Positions 27,400-42,375 of a stretch of 64,000 nucleotides of DNA are shown piece after piece. The stretch comes from Neelides folsomi (taxonomy: Eukaryota; Arthropoda; Collembola; Neelipleona; Neelidae): NCBI GenBank assembly GCA_034687125.1, contig JAQGBZ010000209.1:1-64000 (forward strand). Direction: 5' to 3'. Below the pieces are notes generated by a model that saw only the letters and a list, made by a program, of their open reading frames with translations, was not told the DNA's origin and ran no database searches. How positions within the stretch are numbered: position 1 is the stretch's first letter; every line of letters starts with the position of its first letter. Made by a program: the position numbers and the translations under genes.

Positions 27400-27468
27400 T
27401 CAACCTCTTAAAAAATACATGGTAGTTTCTGATCACAATCCGAGGATTGACGTCGTCGGGTGAATAAT

Positions 27469-27474
27469 AATAAA
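27469..27474 (+). terminator. Polyadenylation signal of tryptophan dioxygenase
   Basis: The hexamer AATAAA lies 70 bases after the TDO stop codon, at a normal distance for a short 3' UTR. Confidence 0.5.
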
Positions 27475-27499
27475 AACCCAATGAAAGATTCTGTTATGG

Positions 27500-27505
27500 T
27501 TTATT
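27500..27505 (-). terminator. Polyadenylation signal of RuvB-like 2
   Basis: TTTATT on the plus strand reads AATAAA on the minus strand. It lies 62 bases beyond the reptin stop codon and only 25 bases from the opposing TDO signal. Confidence 0.5.
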
Positions 27506-27567
27506 CACACACCATTCACACACCATTCATAAACACAATAATTTTGAAGCGCAGATGAAGTAGATGA

Positions 27568-29622
<2,055 letters not shown>

Positions 29623-30823
29623 AATGAAGTCTTGTCTTCACCAAATCCTTGCAATGTGATCAACTTTAATTAAGTTTGATCAATTAAATGATCAAGCGTG
29701 TCGCACGCTCTGTGCTTGGCTTATGATTTCCAATGTGACTCCAAACTCCAAATGCGAATGTAAATGGGAAGAGAATGAAGCGATGCCGGGCACTCAAACT
29801 CCCTCCACTCTTTTTCCCAATAGGACTTTGGACAAAAGGGGAAACATGTTTCCTGAACATGAAAACTCCTCACTTCGCGGAAAATCCGCGTTGTTTAGCA
29901 TCAACCACAACATGGAAAATCCCTTTGTCTCAAAATTCTCAAAACACAGGCCTTTGTTGATACATGGGGCGATAGAATAAGGTTTAAAATATATTAAAAT
30001 ATATTTTAATAATATATGATAATATAGTACGTATATACCCTATATATATGGTATGTATATATGTTCTTTTTTATATAGTCGTACCATAAGTATTAGCAAA
30101 GTGATATAGTTTATGTAAATTATGTGTAGGTAAATTTATATTATGCATTCACTCAAATATTGAATATATCTATAGTAGTATTAATGATTCAATATGTATT
30201 TATACAATGTGTGATAATTGAAGTGTTTTAAATGAATTTATATAATAATGTACATTCGCCGAAAGTTTAATTCTCTTTTAAAATGTGTCTGTTTAATGAT
30301 GAAAATGAAAAAAATGGGGCAAACTTTTATGTTTATGGACATATTCTTTATTTCAACCAAATGGCACAAGAAATTCTATATTGAATATTTAATAATATAG
30401 ATAGATATTAGGTTATTTGCTATATTTGTTATATTAATTAAGTAGTACGATAATGGCAATTCAATTAACGTTATCGACTATAAGTATATTATATAAGGCA
30501 TGTTTTATTATTTAAGCAATCTAAAGCACACTAATTGACTTTAGATATTAAAACAAAGTGTTGGCAGTATTTTATAAAATATTTGGATAATGCATATATT
30601 TTATAATTTATTAAATCTATGTAAGTAATTCTGATACATATTCAACTTTAGATACATATTATTAAGTACATATCTAATTTATATTCTTAAATAATGACTA
30701 TATTATAAATAATAATATCTACTCTTTTAAAACATTAAAGTAGCAGTTAAATAAAACAGCATTCAAGAAGATCAAATAAATTGAATTGGTTACATTAATA
30801 GTAAATAGAGCTATTAAGGAGAT
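29623..30823. other. AT-rich intergenic region
   Basis: This lies upstream of the reptin start, and the second half is downstream of the M28-like gene. I see no supported coding sequence and no recognisable promoter motif. From 30000 it is extremely AT-rich. Confidence 0.5.
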
Positions 30824-33800
30824 TTAAATGTTAAATGCGAAAAAACTTCTCAAATAAACTCCGAGAATTGTCAATCCAAGGACGACCCCAGAAGTTTTTG
30901 CACTTGATGCTCCGTTTTCTGCAAATATTAATAATATGAGAACAATTGTTTAACATGTCATTTAACATTTATGTGAGGGTGTTACCAGATTGTAAATCAA
31001 TAGTGAGCTCATAGAGAGCCATGATCACTCTCCTCATCATAAGCAAATTTTTTTCGGTTGCCACTTGGGAATATTCGCAGTTGACCCCGCAAGATCGCAT
31101 TCTAAAATGACCTTTAAATGAAAATGGATTAAAATCTTTCCAGCTTCAGTCATCAAATAAAAGGGTGAAATCGTGGTAAATATAATTGTTTAATTAAATA
31201 ATTGGGAAACTTTACGAGTGTCAGTGAGGAGAATTGCTGAGGGATGACTCAAGCTTCTGATATGCTGGTTCCAAATGTCATTCTGACAACTCGTGAGGAA
31301 ATGAAGAACTCCTTGGTCAGTGGACATTCGGAGGTTGATGGGGAATTCGAGAAGGGAGACGTTGGAGTAATCAGCCCGGACATCGAATTCAGTTTTCTTC
31401 CAAGCGTCCTTCAACGAAGACATCAGATATTTGTCTTTGTCGTCCTCGCGCCCAACCAACCCAATGAAATTCCCTTTGAACTCATTTTCAGCCATTTTGC
31501 TATACGCTTGAGGAAAAGCCTGAAATACATTGAAAATAGTGAGTACATTAAATAATATAATAAGATATATCTAAGCATCATACTAATAAATATGTCATGT
31601 TTAGTGAGTATTACCACAACGGTTCAATTTAAAAATATTTTGTAATTTAATTCTTACTTTGTTGAATGGAGCGGATTGTTGACTATTAGACACATCATTG
31701 TAATTCATTATTGAATCGAGAACGATGGCTCCTCTTAAATCCTTTCTTCCGGACTTGAAACTATCGAGCCAATCAACTGCTAAAAACCGAGTTCCGCTTT
31801 CGCCATCAGCGACAATGTCATTTTCATCCTAGCATTCATCAAAAACGAAATTAGCACCATTAGTTAATAGAGGTATTAAAAACTTGTAAATATTAAAAGT
31901 TCATTATACGTATTTTCTGATGCTGATGTCAACAGCAGCGAAAACGACGGAGTGTTTCAAAACCAAACGTCCTGCTTGGATTTCTTTGGCCATGAACTGA
32001 GCAAGAAACAAAAGGGCTGCCACTCCAGAGCCGTTGTCTTCAATCGGCCGCATCTCGTCCTTCTTGGTGTCATAGTTGGCAATGATGATCAAGGGCTCGT
32101 CTTTGGCCCGCACGCTCGTCCCTTTGAAGGTCAAGATGAAGTTGAACCCATTGACAGTTTTGTTCAAATAGTTGGAATCTCGAACGAAGGTCTTGAAAGG
32201 CTGTTGAGTGAATTCGATCTTTGTTTCATCGACCAATTGCAACAACTTTTCAAATTTTGCCACGATGTAATCCCTCGTCACTTGCAAATCACCAGGAGCA
32301 GTCAAAGGATTACGAATTGCTTTGAACTTCTTCGGCTCGTCTTCGAAAATGTTTCTTATGTCTTCGATCGTTATGGAATCCATCCTTCGAGGGGTCGTCG
32401 CAGCCAAGCTACAACCTGCCAATATCCAATAACTCATCAATTTACCTGTTTTAGGTTTTAGGTAGAAAAGATACAAGTAGTTTATATTACTAGATGAACA
32501 ATAATACATGTTATGCAAATCATAAAAAATTACATATATATGCTATTTAAATAGATAGCGGCGAGTGGTTAAAAACATTATATGTTTTTGGTGAAATAAA
32601 AATGAATTAAAAATGAATTTGGCCCCATTAAAAACCAGAGCTGAAATGTTTATCAAGGTCCTGATAAATTCTGCAACTGGATAAAGCGAGATAATAGGGT
32701 AAGATATAAAGGTACCTTGGGGTAAGATAATGCAAACATATTATGTACATATATTATAGTTTGGGCTCGTTAATGACACTGGTATAATTAATGATATTAA
32801 TGAATAATGAATTAGCTCAGTTTCAGTAGGTGTTTTTATAGAATTTGAAAATGGGAGCTCAAGAAATGCTTCTATTCAAACAATTTTTAAATTTTGCAAC
32901 CCCTTAATTAATTAATTTAAATATCCTTACTCGGGGTTAAATTGACAAAGGGGCTAAGAATGCCAAATTAATTAGCATGGTTTTGCTATTTCATAAAATT
33001 GACGTATCACTTTACATCTAGGTATTATGAAATATACCCATATCAGATGTAAGCACAATAAGCAAAACTTTACATCATTTATGTAACTACATCAAACACC
33101 ATTAATGAAATCGTAAATCCAAAATAGATCTTGTGAATAGCTTTTAGTATGTTCTTGAAAAGTGTAGGTTTCATACAAGTCTCAATATGAGTAACTTATA
33201 AAAAGGGTTTATCCTTCTCAAAGTCGATATTTAAAAGTAGGCAAAGGTGAGAAATTTTTCCACCTTCACAACCTTCATTAAAAAAATCAAGAGGGTCGTG
33301 AGTCACCGTTTATTTCTTTTACTTTATTTTAAGCTTTTCGCGTTACCTTGAAGGATTCTTTGCAAAAATCCCCCAAGATGTTTAAATACCCCAAAAATTT
33401 ATACAAACTTTCAAGTCTTAAAAATGTTTTTAGAGAAACTATTGAATTTCATTATGACGCAGATTCATACATACCTAACTACATATTATATACCTAATTT
33501 ATTATAGAAAAAATATAATTTAAGCAAAATAAGAATTTACAATTATTAAGTCATTATTAATTATACCAATATTCTTAGAATAACTATTTGATAAAACCTA
33601 CTCTGCAATTTTGATTTGCTTTTTTATGTTATGCAATACTCCAAACTTGAACCGTTTCAAATGCCCTTAAAAAGATTCACAAGTTCATTTGTTTATATTC
33701 TATCAAGTGGCATTAGAGAAAAGAGGAAATGTGAATATTTTGATATGTACCATATTGTAAAATATGGTAAAAGTAACGTTTATTAATCCCTCAACAATTT

Positions 33801-34002
33801 CAAGGTATAATTTGATAACTTCAAAAATGAACTATTTGTATAATTAGGTAATAAATGATTTTTTTAGGATTTACATTTGGCCATATCAAAATTCTACTAA
33901 TGGTATTTAAAAAGTGATGAACCTAACAATGAGACATGTTGTAGTGGATGTGTTTTAAAATTTACCCAAACAGGCCGCGAGTAAGAAGAAACCAGGGTTC
34001 AT
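30824..34002 (-). CDS. M28 peptidase-like protein, probably inactive, with signal peptide and hydrophobic C-terminus
   Basis: Six minus-strand exons: 34002-33966, 32415-31910, 31828-31658, 31519-31216, 31111-30986 and 30918-30824, giving 412 residues in consistent phase. A signal peptide (MNPGFFLLAACLG) is split by a 1.55-kb intron. The core shows LIIIANYDT and IEDNGSGVAALL (about 122-146), matching the M28 zinc-peptidase pattern HYDS...DNxSGVA, but the first zinc-ligand His is Asn126. Asp128 and Asp139 remain. The normal Glu-Glu catalytic pair after VVFAAVD is not obvious, and LDS near residue 220 may correspond to the later Asp ligand. A hydrophobic segment near the C-terminus (SGVVLGLTILGVYL) suggests a GPI signal or a tail anchor. 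It is probably a pseudo-enzyme of the aminopeptidase/nicalin superfamily on the secretory pathway. Its substrate or partner is unknown. Confidence 0.72.
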
Positions 34003-35800
34003 GATGATTGCCGGGTGGAAGCGGATGAGCGACTGAGGATCAAACGGTTGGTCTGAAGGATCTTCCACACTTCCACTATTTGTCACTCTGTTAATTGGAA
34101 GGAAATGAGCTCATGAGTAACGAGTGACGTTACAAGCCAATTCTTCACACAACTCACTAAAAATGTGAGATGAAAGTGAGCAAATAATTTTCATATCTCA
34201 AAAAACAATTTTATCTATTCTATGTATACTTATGTATGTACTCTAGTAGAGTAGGTATATACAAAAGCAAGCTATCTCATATCTTTATACATTTTACATA
34301 TGTAGATATACATATCTTAACTACAGAATATAAGGTAGACAGAGACAAATACAATTGTCCTCACATGTTCATGAAATCATATATCTGTACATATGTAGGC
34401 ATGTGGCATTTACTTATGCTGTTTGATAAAAGTGTAAAGTAATAATATATTTAATATTCCCCAATTGATATCATAGAATTAGAATCGTATTAAGTAGATA
34501 GATACGAAAGGTAAATACTATAGTATATATCTGTACATATGTATTATATAGAGGTAATTTGGGGCTGAAGAAATTCAACCGATAAGATAAAATAAACTGA
34601 AGTTTTTACCTATAGATTATGTATATAAAGTTTTACATGCATATATTTAAAACTTTTAAAAAGTAAGAGTATGAAGTTCTTTCCTAAATATGATACATAT
34701 TTCAACTTATACTTGTGATTGTTATATTATAATTACATTGAATATAACATTGTACAATAATTACACCAAACACTAATTTACTACTTTAGAATTTGAAACT
34801 TGAAGGGTAATACTATATATTATATCATCATATTTATCAAGTTATAAGTTATTACATAATATGGTATATTTATGCGTAATGACAATTACCGAAATCAATT
34901 AAATTCATTTCATTTCCTAAAGTAAAAAGAATATAGCAATATAAATATTATAAATCATACTTTTCCTTGTAGTGTGTTAGCGATCCCACTTAAATATTTA
35001 CACATTATTTGCTTAGTTGATAAAGGCACACGAAATTATATGTAGTTTGTCATTTTAATGTTTAGTCATCTTCCAAGTATTTCACCCTTTACTAAATGTA
35101 AGTAATTATTTATTTATCATTATCACAAAAGTAAAATGGTATTTGAACAATGATACGAGTCAAATAGCCAAAATCGTCATTTACATAACTACAATAGTAA
35201 GATTTTGGTTTTTTAACTGACTCACAATTTTTATTAATGATCAAAGATGAATTGAATCTGAATTTCCTTCATACAAACCATCTGGTTTAAACCAAGTCAC
35301 ATTTTTTTTACTAATGCCGAAGCTTTAAGTATCTCCGAGTCTTCGCACTATTTCGACAACTTAATTCATATGCTAAAATCGAAACTGAATTTAATTAACA
35401 TCCTACCTCATGCATTTCCACACATTAGGTACATGCGAAATTATATACATCTGTATGCATCATCCCATGCTTACTATTCAACCTCAGATATGTATTTAAC
35501 TTCAACAGATTATACATGACGAACGTGTGAGTCAAATTGACTCAGTCAATTGACAATGACATTGACTGCATCAATAATATGCAAAAATGAAATCTGTATT
35601 TATGTGTGATATGTACAAATATATTATTAAACTAAATACGTGCACCTAATAAACCACACATTACATATATGGTATTTAGATTATTAATTAAGATTGTATT
35701 AGTAACAAGTAATTTAGATTGTATTATAACTAATTAAAGGTGTATGTAATGTTTTGCAAATGATGATGAAATTTGACGGTGAGTTAATAAATGACTTTTT
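34003..35800. other. AT-rich region without a recognised gene
   Basis: This is the upstream region of the M28-like gene. Open frames are short and compositionally random, and I see no repeat or RNA gene. Confidence 0.5.
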
Positions 35801-35928
35801 CTACTGGAATTTGCTAAGGAGAGAGAAAGCAGAATCGTCGTCGATTACGTTTCTCGCCCACAAGGGGACGTAGGCAGAGATTTGCACAATTTTCCTAATA
35901 TTGCCGGGATCGAGAACCGGCTTTTCCA
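35801..35928 (-). CDS. Possible terminal exon of an unidentified gene
   Basis: After a plausible acceptor (gagttttag) a minus-strand frame encodes 41 residues to a TAG at 35801. It contains EKPVLDPGNIRKIVQISAY and VPLWARNVIDDDS, which look protein-like against the AT-rich flanks. Phase would need two bases of this exon to complete a codon. I found no matching upstream exon, and the frame does not join the candidate gene at 36142-36583. The family is not recognised. Confidence 0.25.
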
Positions 35929-36141
35929 CTAAAACTCACAAGTCTGCTAATGGGAATGGACACAACATGCGCTTAATATTTAATCCAAAAAAGGAAATTG
36001 AATTGGTGATGAATAATTAAACTTCTTTTCTATCCATCCCATCGAAATCAATTGAAGATTTGAATCCAATTTTAAATCTCGTATTTTATTCTGTAATTTT
36101 CAAGACATTTGTTTCTCCAATTAGCGGACCATCGGGATGGA

Positions 36142-36583
36142 TCAAGGCCCATATTTCTTCTGTTCAGTCCGGATGAGGGCAGCGAGACGTTGGAATCCCT
36201 GGAAAGGAAATTTTCATTTTTATGTCATTATTAATCACAACTCCCCGAATTGTTGATTCTTCACATTTCCTAAATCCTCCAGAGAAATATATGGCCTTTG
36301 CATATATGGTGTTACTTATAGCTTTTGACACTTCCCACATCGTTGTCTTCCTCACCTGCATTGTTCTCATCACACTTTGGGTTATGAATCGTAGGTCATA
36401 AATATGAACCACTTGGGTTGTCCAGGCAACCTCGAGACAATGAAATATGTTTGAATGAGCTGGGGAGTCTGTCAGAGCGGGGCGGCCGTGCGCGGACTCA
36501 GGCCGGGTAGTTAAATCCTCAACAATTTCTCCTCCTTTGTATACTCTGGATTTCGGGAGGAGAGGGGGAGAAGTCCTAAACAT
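36142..36583 (-). CDS. Possible small two-exon gene, 94 residues
   Basis: Exon 36583-36356 opens with an ATG (context aacatgt) and ends at a consensus donor CAG|GTGAGG. Exon 36198-36142 starts after a pyrimidine-rich ttcctttccag and reads GFQRLAALIRTEQKKYGP to a stop. The two join in phase. The protein has no signal peptide or membrane segment and ends in a basic amphipathic-looking segment (QSVMRTMQ then GFQRLAALIR). I recognise no family. The GC-rich patch and the two good splice signals favour a real gene; chance remains possible. Confidence 0.3.
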
Positions 36584-39500
36584 GTTCTCATTCCGAGAAC
36601 ATCAACAACTCCGCCCTGACCTCAAAAGCCTTCTCCAATTAAAAACTCATGTTTCCGACTGGGGACTCGGTCCCCGGTGGAGGAAGTGAAGGGGAAATGA
36701 AGTCCAAACCCTTGGGACCTTAATCATAGTCATTTGTCAATTGCTGGAAGGACCGTCACTCACGCCCAACTCGAACTCACACCTTCACACACGCTTCGCC
36801 CCTCCAGACTCTGGAACAAACTTTTCGCCGGTCAAAGTGCTTCGAAAGTGAGTGAAGTGAGAAAATAAAAATGGGGAGGAATATTCATGGTTTGTGATCA
36901 TCGGCCCTCCGGGTGGGACGATAAAAAGAGTCCGAAGGTGAATTTTAGTAAGTGTCTCATTATCATATTTCCCCTCTTAAAATCCGTCGAAGAGACGAAA
37001 AGCATGGGCGTATTTAGCGTATTGACCATTGGTTATTAGGTTCATTTGGCGTCTTTGGCCCTCGAGCCGAATTCCTTCATGTAATCCAAAGTGCCCGTGA
37101 AAGCAGCTCAGAGCTGCCAGAGCATTCCATAGGAAAAAATCTGCTCATATGCGACCACACAAGTCCACAAAGAGAGAACCACACGTTCCCATTTCCGCAT
37201 CTAAATATGCTAAATGGGTCTATAACTCGATCCACTGCAATGTTCACCCAATCCAGCCCGAACAATGGCCGAAGCCGAGAATGAAGAATTGAGGATTTAA
37301 TAAGGAATAAATAAGGGTGTGTGATTTATAGACATCACTAATAAATGTCCTCGTGTCTGGGTTGGCTCAGGCGAGGCATTCGCTCTCAGGTAAACAAACA
37401 GCCGTATATTTATTCACACCCAGCCCATCATTAGCTCAAATCCAGACACCTCTTGTGAGACCGGGAGGGTTTTTGGCCATATAAATTATTTTCTTATTTC
37501 CTCCACCAATAAATAGGCCGTTCCACCAAATTCCCAACCCGGAATTCGTCCATTTAAAACCCCTTGACCATCCGAGATTAAATGGACTTTTAATGTGATG
37601 GCGGTGATAGACACATAGTTGGACTAATGAGGCCACGGGACCCGATTGATCTTCAATTAATCATCTGTAGGCGGATTGTTTTTCCAAAAGGGACCTAAGT
37701 GGCGAAAGAGGAGCTCCCGTTTCCTCCCAAACCCCCTTTCATCTCACTCGGACGGAAAAATCTATTTCATGGATCATCTACTCCTCGACCCAAAGACCCG
37801 TGAGGGAATCACGTTTCACCCCACAAACTCTCAACCACTTCCCCAATATTTACTTTACATCAAACCCAGAAAATGTCTCCACACCTTCACACTCTAGGTC
37901 AAATGACGAACAATCGTGATCATTAATTATAACCATTATCAACCCGGGAGTGTGGCCCACAACAAAGCTGAACAAAACAGAACAAAGATAAACGAAGATG
38001 GATAAGGAATACAACTCAAATATTTATAAACATCCTCAAATTGAAATTCAAATTGCAAATTGAAATTATTGAAGCGGAACCCTTCGTAATATATTCATAG
38101 AAAAATATGAATAATCCATATGTCAGTTTATAAATGATCATATATCTAGGAATGTAAAAGGTCCAGTAATTGAAAATCAGATTGAGATTTCATTCAAAAT
38201 TCAAAAGGGAATATTCGAGTTGTTAAATATTGACTTGATAATTATATTTTCCAGAGTAACATACCTTGATGATATCTATATGTGTATATGCATATGTGGG
38301 TATAAGACATTAGACTGTATGTAGCACGTGAAGGAAGTTTGTTAATTCGACCGTGGATCGTTTGTGCAAAATGTGAGTGGTTTGGAATTGAGGGAAATTC
38401 AAAAGTTTGCAAATGAGTGGGAGTTTGTTTAAGTAGGCGACTGTGGAAGAGATTGGGTTTCTGAAGGGGACACTTGGGAGTGAAGAGATCATGGCCAACC
38501 TCCATTTTACATTCCCATTAAATATGGAAAAGATTTACGTCTTCCCCATGATTCCCTCCCAAAACCCCATTTCTCCCAGACCAAATTGAACACATTGGAC
38601 AAAATATTGAGTTTTCCACACACACCTCCCATCAACACTCATCAGATCCATTGAGTCCATATTTCCCGAATTATAATTTTGAGAATGAATTAATGAAGGG
38701 AGTTTAAGGGATCGATTGGGGCGAAGGGTCTACGCAATCCCGCCCTGCATAAATGATGAAGCAAAGGGTCCTGGTGGATTTACCTCCTCAAAGAAGTATA
38801 AATTTGGGTGCTCGTGTCCACACACACATGAGTAGACATTGGAGGAAGAAAGGCCACGTAATCTCCTTTTCCCCATCGATCCGATTTACACTCCTTTACT
38901 ATACAATATGAGAGGAACTGGAACGTTTTTCTTTGTAAATACACCTAACCCACTTCAAACTCCCAACATTCCACATTTAATATCCCCCCACACTACTATG
39001 GATTTCTCGGATATTCGGAAACTCCGGTCAGAGATGAGGGTCAGTCCAGTCAAGAAATCCCGTCACAAAGGGCCCTTAATCATCCCTTCCATACTTTGAA
39101 TCAATTGAACTAATTAACCCATTTCAATCTTCTTTCTTTCCCACCCTTGCGAAAATGAAGTATCAGACAGCCGCTGTTCTAAACCTCTCAAAGGAGGGAT
39201 TTAAAGTTGCGAAAAGGAGAGAAATCGTGGTGGTCTAAAAGGTTGCAAGGTTTTAAACTTTCACCAACCGGCTGTCACCATCAATTGGCAACCATTAAAA
39301 AACACCCATTTTCTCGATATGCTCCTGTCCATTTAAATGTCAGGAAAGTTTATGTAGGAGATCAAACTGACAATGTTTTCCCACGACTTGTTTAAACTCA
39401 TCCATGTAATACACATAACATAATGTTATTTAATTACGTTTTACTATTTAAAATTATTAATAATTAATTACTAATATTATTATTATGAGGCAAATTGGGA

Positions 39501-41096
39501 GTTTAAAAAGCAAGTTGCTAAATAGATTTCCCTTTTTTAAATTATTAAATTGGAAATGGTTAACGAACACCAAATTGAATTAGTTTTGAATTAAGTGGAG
39601 ATCAAGGAAAATTCTTTTTACCTAATAAATGTCTACCTTAATTTTTGGAAATGAATTTTTAATCTACTTTGACTCAAAAGGGATATTAAATAAGAGAATA
39701 AATTAAGGGTTTCAGCCTCAAAAAGTAGTGGGTTTTGTATTGGAAAAGGTGGTCTTTTCAAAATCCCATTTATTTATTTATTGCCCAGAAAATTAAAATT
39801 TGTCTTAAGGTATTTCAATTGGTAAAAAGGGGTTTTAAGGAATTTAGAACCTCACTAGGTGACAAGTTTTGAAAAGAGATGGAAAGTTTTGAAAGTTCTG
39901 GGTCCAATTGAGCCAAAAGTCTTCCTAAGTCTGGCGAAAGTTGAATTGGCGAAGTTGGGCGGAATTCACGTTTTTCCAACTCTCCCTTTATCACGAAAAG
40001 GGCAAGAATTGGTAAATTGTCCCGTCGCGCCGGTTGAGACACAAATTTGATTCCAAGTTCCTTACTGGTGGCAGGATGCTTAATTGATTACAAATAATTG
40101 TATTTCAACCCGTGGTCCCTCGCGCCTTTTTTCCTCACTCACCCGGGGGTGTCTGCAATGCAGCTGGGAGTTTCAATAACCGTTGTGGGCAAATTCACCT
40201 CCACTTATCGTCCCTCTTTGTGGAGAGAAAATCAAATGGACCACTCCATCTTGATAAAAAGGAATTCCTTAAGGACGTTGATTAATAAGGACGGCCCTTG
40301 ACCACCATTTAGTCTCTCCTTTATTGGGACACATAATGTCCATTCCCATCACTCATCTGACCAATAATAAAATTTAGAAACATGTTCAAATATAATTTAA
40401 CTCCTGTTCCTTATATTTAACAATTTTACTATAAATATGTCAGATCTATTGCAGATACATTAAATCCCTTTGGGCCATCCATGTTTAAGAAGGATGAAGC
40501 GAGACCAACTTGGGTTCCATGGGAACAAAGATCTTAATGGAATTTTGACACTTTCCCAGGATATAAAAAGGATGAGTTGGGAATTAAAGGAATGGTAGGA
40601 AAAGTTCTCTTTTTGGGATCCATAAATCTGGTGGGGCTCACGAGACGGGAAACGTGATTTTAATGACTTGACGAGGATTGATACTACGAGTGCGTAGAGG
40701 ATCGGTGGACGGGAAGGAATAAAAATTCATTTATTATTCACCAAATGGGAAATTGAATATTCGGGGAAGTGGCGGGAAGTGTCCATTAGCCCAAGGTGAG
40801 CGACCTAATTACGGGAATGAAAAACGAAGGTGGTGGGAGTGGAAACAAATGAGAGTCCTCGGGGAAGTTATAATTGGTGAAGCGAAGAGGAATTGCACCT
40901 TTCCGATCGATCTCCTCCACTTTATGACCCCCGAGTTTGCTCCACCACCTATGTATTTAGCAGATACACACACTTCCATCTCACAATTATTATTAAAGAG
41001 AGGAAGGAAAAATTGGTGGCCATCTTTTTAAATTTTCCATCTTCACATGTATCTGTATCTGCAGTACCTACTAGATCTTCATATGTATCATTGGAT
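36584..41096. other. Long gene-poor region
   Basis: The composition is moderate and many short frames occur on both strands, but none shows a domain, consistent splicing or protein-like composition. A TATA-like gtataaatttg near 38798 precedes a short frame with ATG at 38999 (parts: MDFSDIRKLRSEMR). This could be a first exon but is unsupported. The GC content is higher than in the other intergenic DNA of the window, which may reflect regulatory sequence. Confidence 0.4.
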
Positions 41097-41331
41097 ATAC
41101 CATCTCATTGGTATATAAGTAAACATAGGGGCTAATCTTGTTGCCATAAGAATGACCATTTATAGCATCAATTCCATGTTAAATAACAAGATTTGAATTA
41201 GGCTCTATTATTATTTCAAATTATTTAATTCGAAATTTTTGTTATTTAACATAGGAATCATACTATAAATGGTCATTCTTATAGCAACTGGATTAGCCCC
41301 TATGTTTACTTATATACCAATGAGATGGTAT
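41097..41331. mobile_element. 235-bp palindromic miniature element
   Basis: Arms of about 70 bases are near-perfect inverted copies. The left arm begins ataccatctcattggtatat and includes aacataggggctaatc; the right arm ends with its complement. The central part is AT-rich and also partly self-complementary. There is no coding capacity. It is most likely a MITE that would form a long hairpin. Confidence 0.75.
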
Positions 41332-42375
41332 AATAAATGGGAAGGCCTTAAAAAGTAAACGTGGAGGAAATCAAATCTTCAATTGGGTTTATTTGGATAA
41401 ATGCCATTTGTTGTATTTATTGTCCACATTTAAAAAAGCCCTCTTTGGTCCCTTGGAGGAAACGAGAATTTGTAAGGAAAAGGTTTTGACATAAAAATAA
41501 GAACATTAATGAACAGCACTGGGGAGGAAACGAGGTTTTTACCAAACTTCAAAATTCATGAACAACTCCTTCAACTCCCTGGCATTTTCCGTGGAAGGAA
41601 ATAAAATTTGTATAATTTGTCCAGACCAGACGCCGTTTGCACATTAGGTCCATTGACACTCCGCCGGGACTTTGGGTAATCAAATTTAACATGGCCTCCT
41701 GCACCTCGTAAAAATTAAGGAGAGGAATTCCTTGGGATTTGAATTCCAACGACAAGGTTATAATTTATTGAGCGCCTCTTTACCATCCTCTTAATCTCCT
41801 CAGCCCAATGAATTGAAATGGGGGATTTGGTCTCGAATTGAAATTTAATTATTAAAAAACCTCATCAGCTTCAAAGACATGCGTCGTCATTTAAATGATG
41901 TGAATAACGCGGAAGGCGCCCTTTAAATTTTAAATCCAGACTTAGGGATTTTCCCTGGACTACACAGAGTGCCCGGGAGTTTCTCTCTCCAGGGCTGTTA
42001 ATATTAATGGGCCTAATAACTAGGCTTCATATTTGAGTGGAATAATTGAATTGTTTCCATTTCAGATGGTCGAGGTGTGGCGGGATTGAAGAGGGAGGTG
42101 CAAGGCGGGCGAGAGCGGTGACCTCCTTTGTTAAATGTGCTGCGAGGAGGAGCGGGGAAAGGATGAGAGAGATTCTTTCTATGAGTCCATATGACGTCGC
42201 CGAACACGACCACGACCGGATTGAATGCCACGGACAGTAGTGATTTCACCCAACATTCACAGGTGAAATCCCCCGTCACTCACACATGTATCTCTCCCGC
42301 CTTATGAACATGGCTCCCATTGTTCCCACATCCAGTCAGCCGTGTTCCGATATTATACCTATACTGTATCTCCAA
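41332..42375. other. Gene-free spacer between two inverted-repeat elements
   Basis: I see no supported gene. A GC-richer patch at 42060-42250 is open on both strands for about 65-90 codons, without recognisable content. Confidence 0.4.

Noticed and set aside
38839-39099. Plus-strand frame after a TATA-like sequence
   Set aside because: It has no domain, no clear splice partner and a random-looking first half. It is kept only as a remark.
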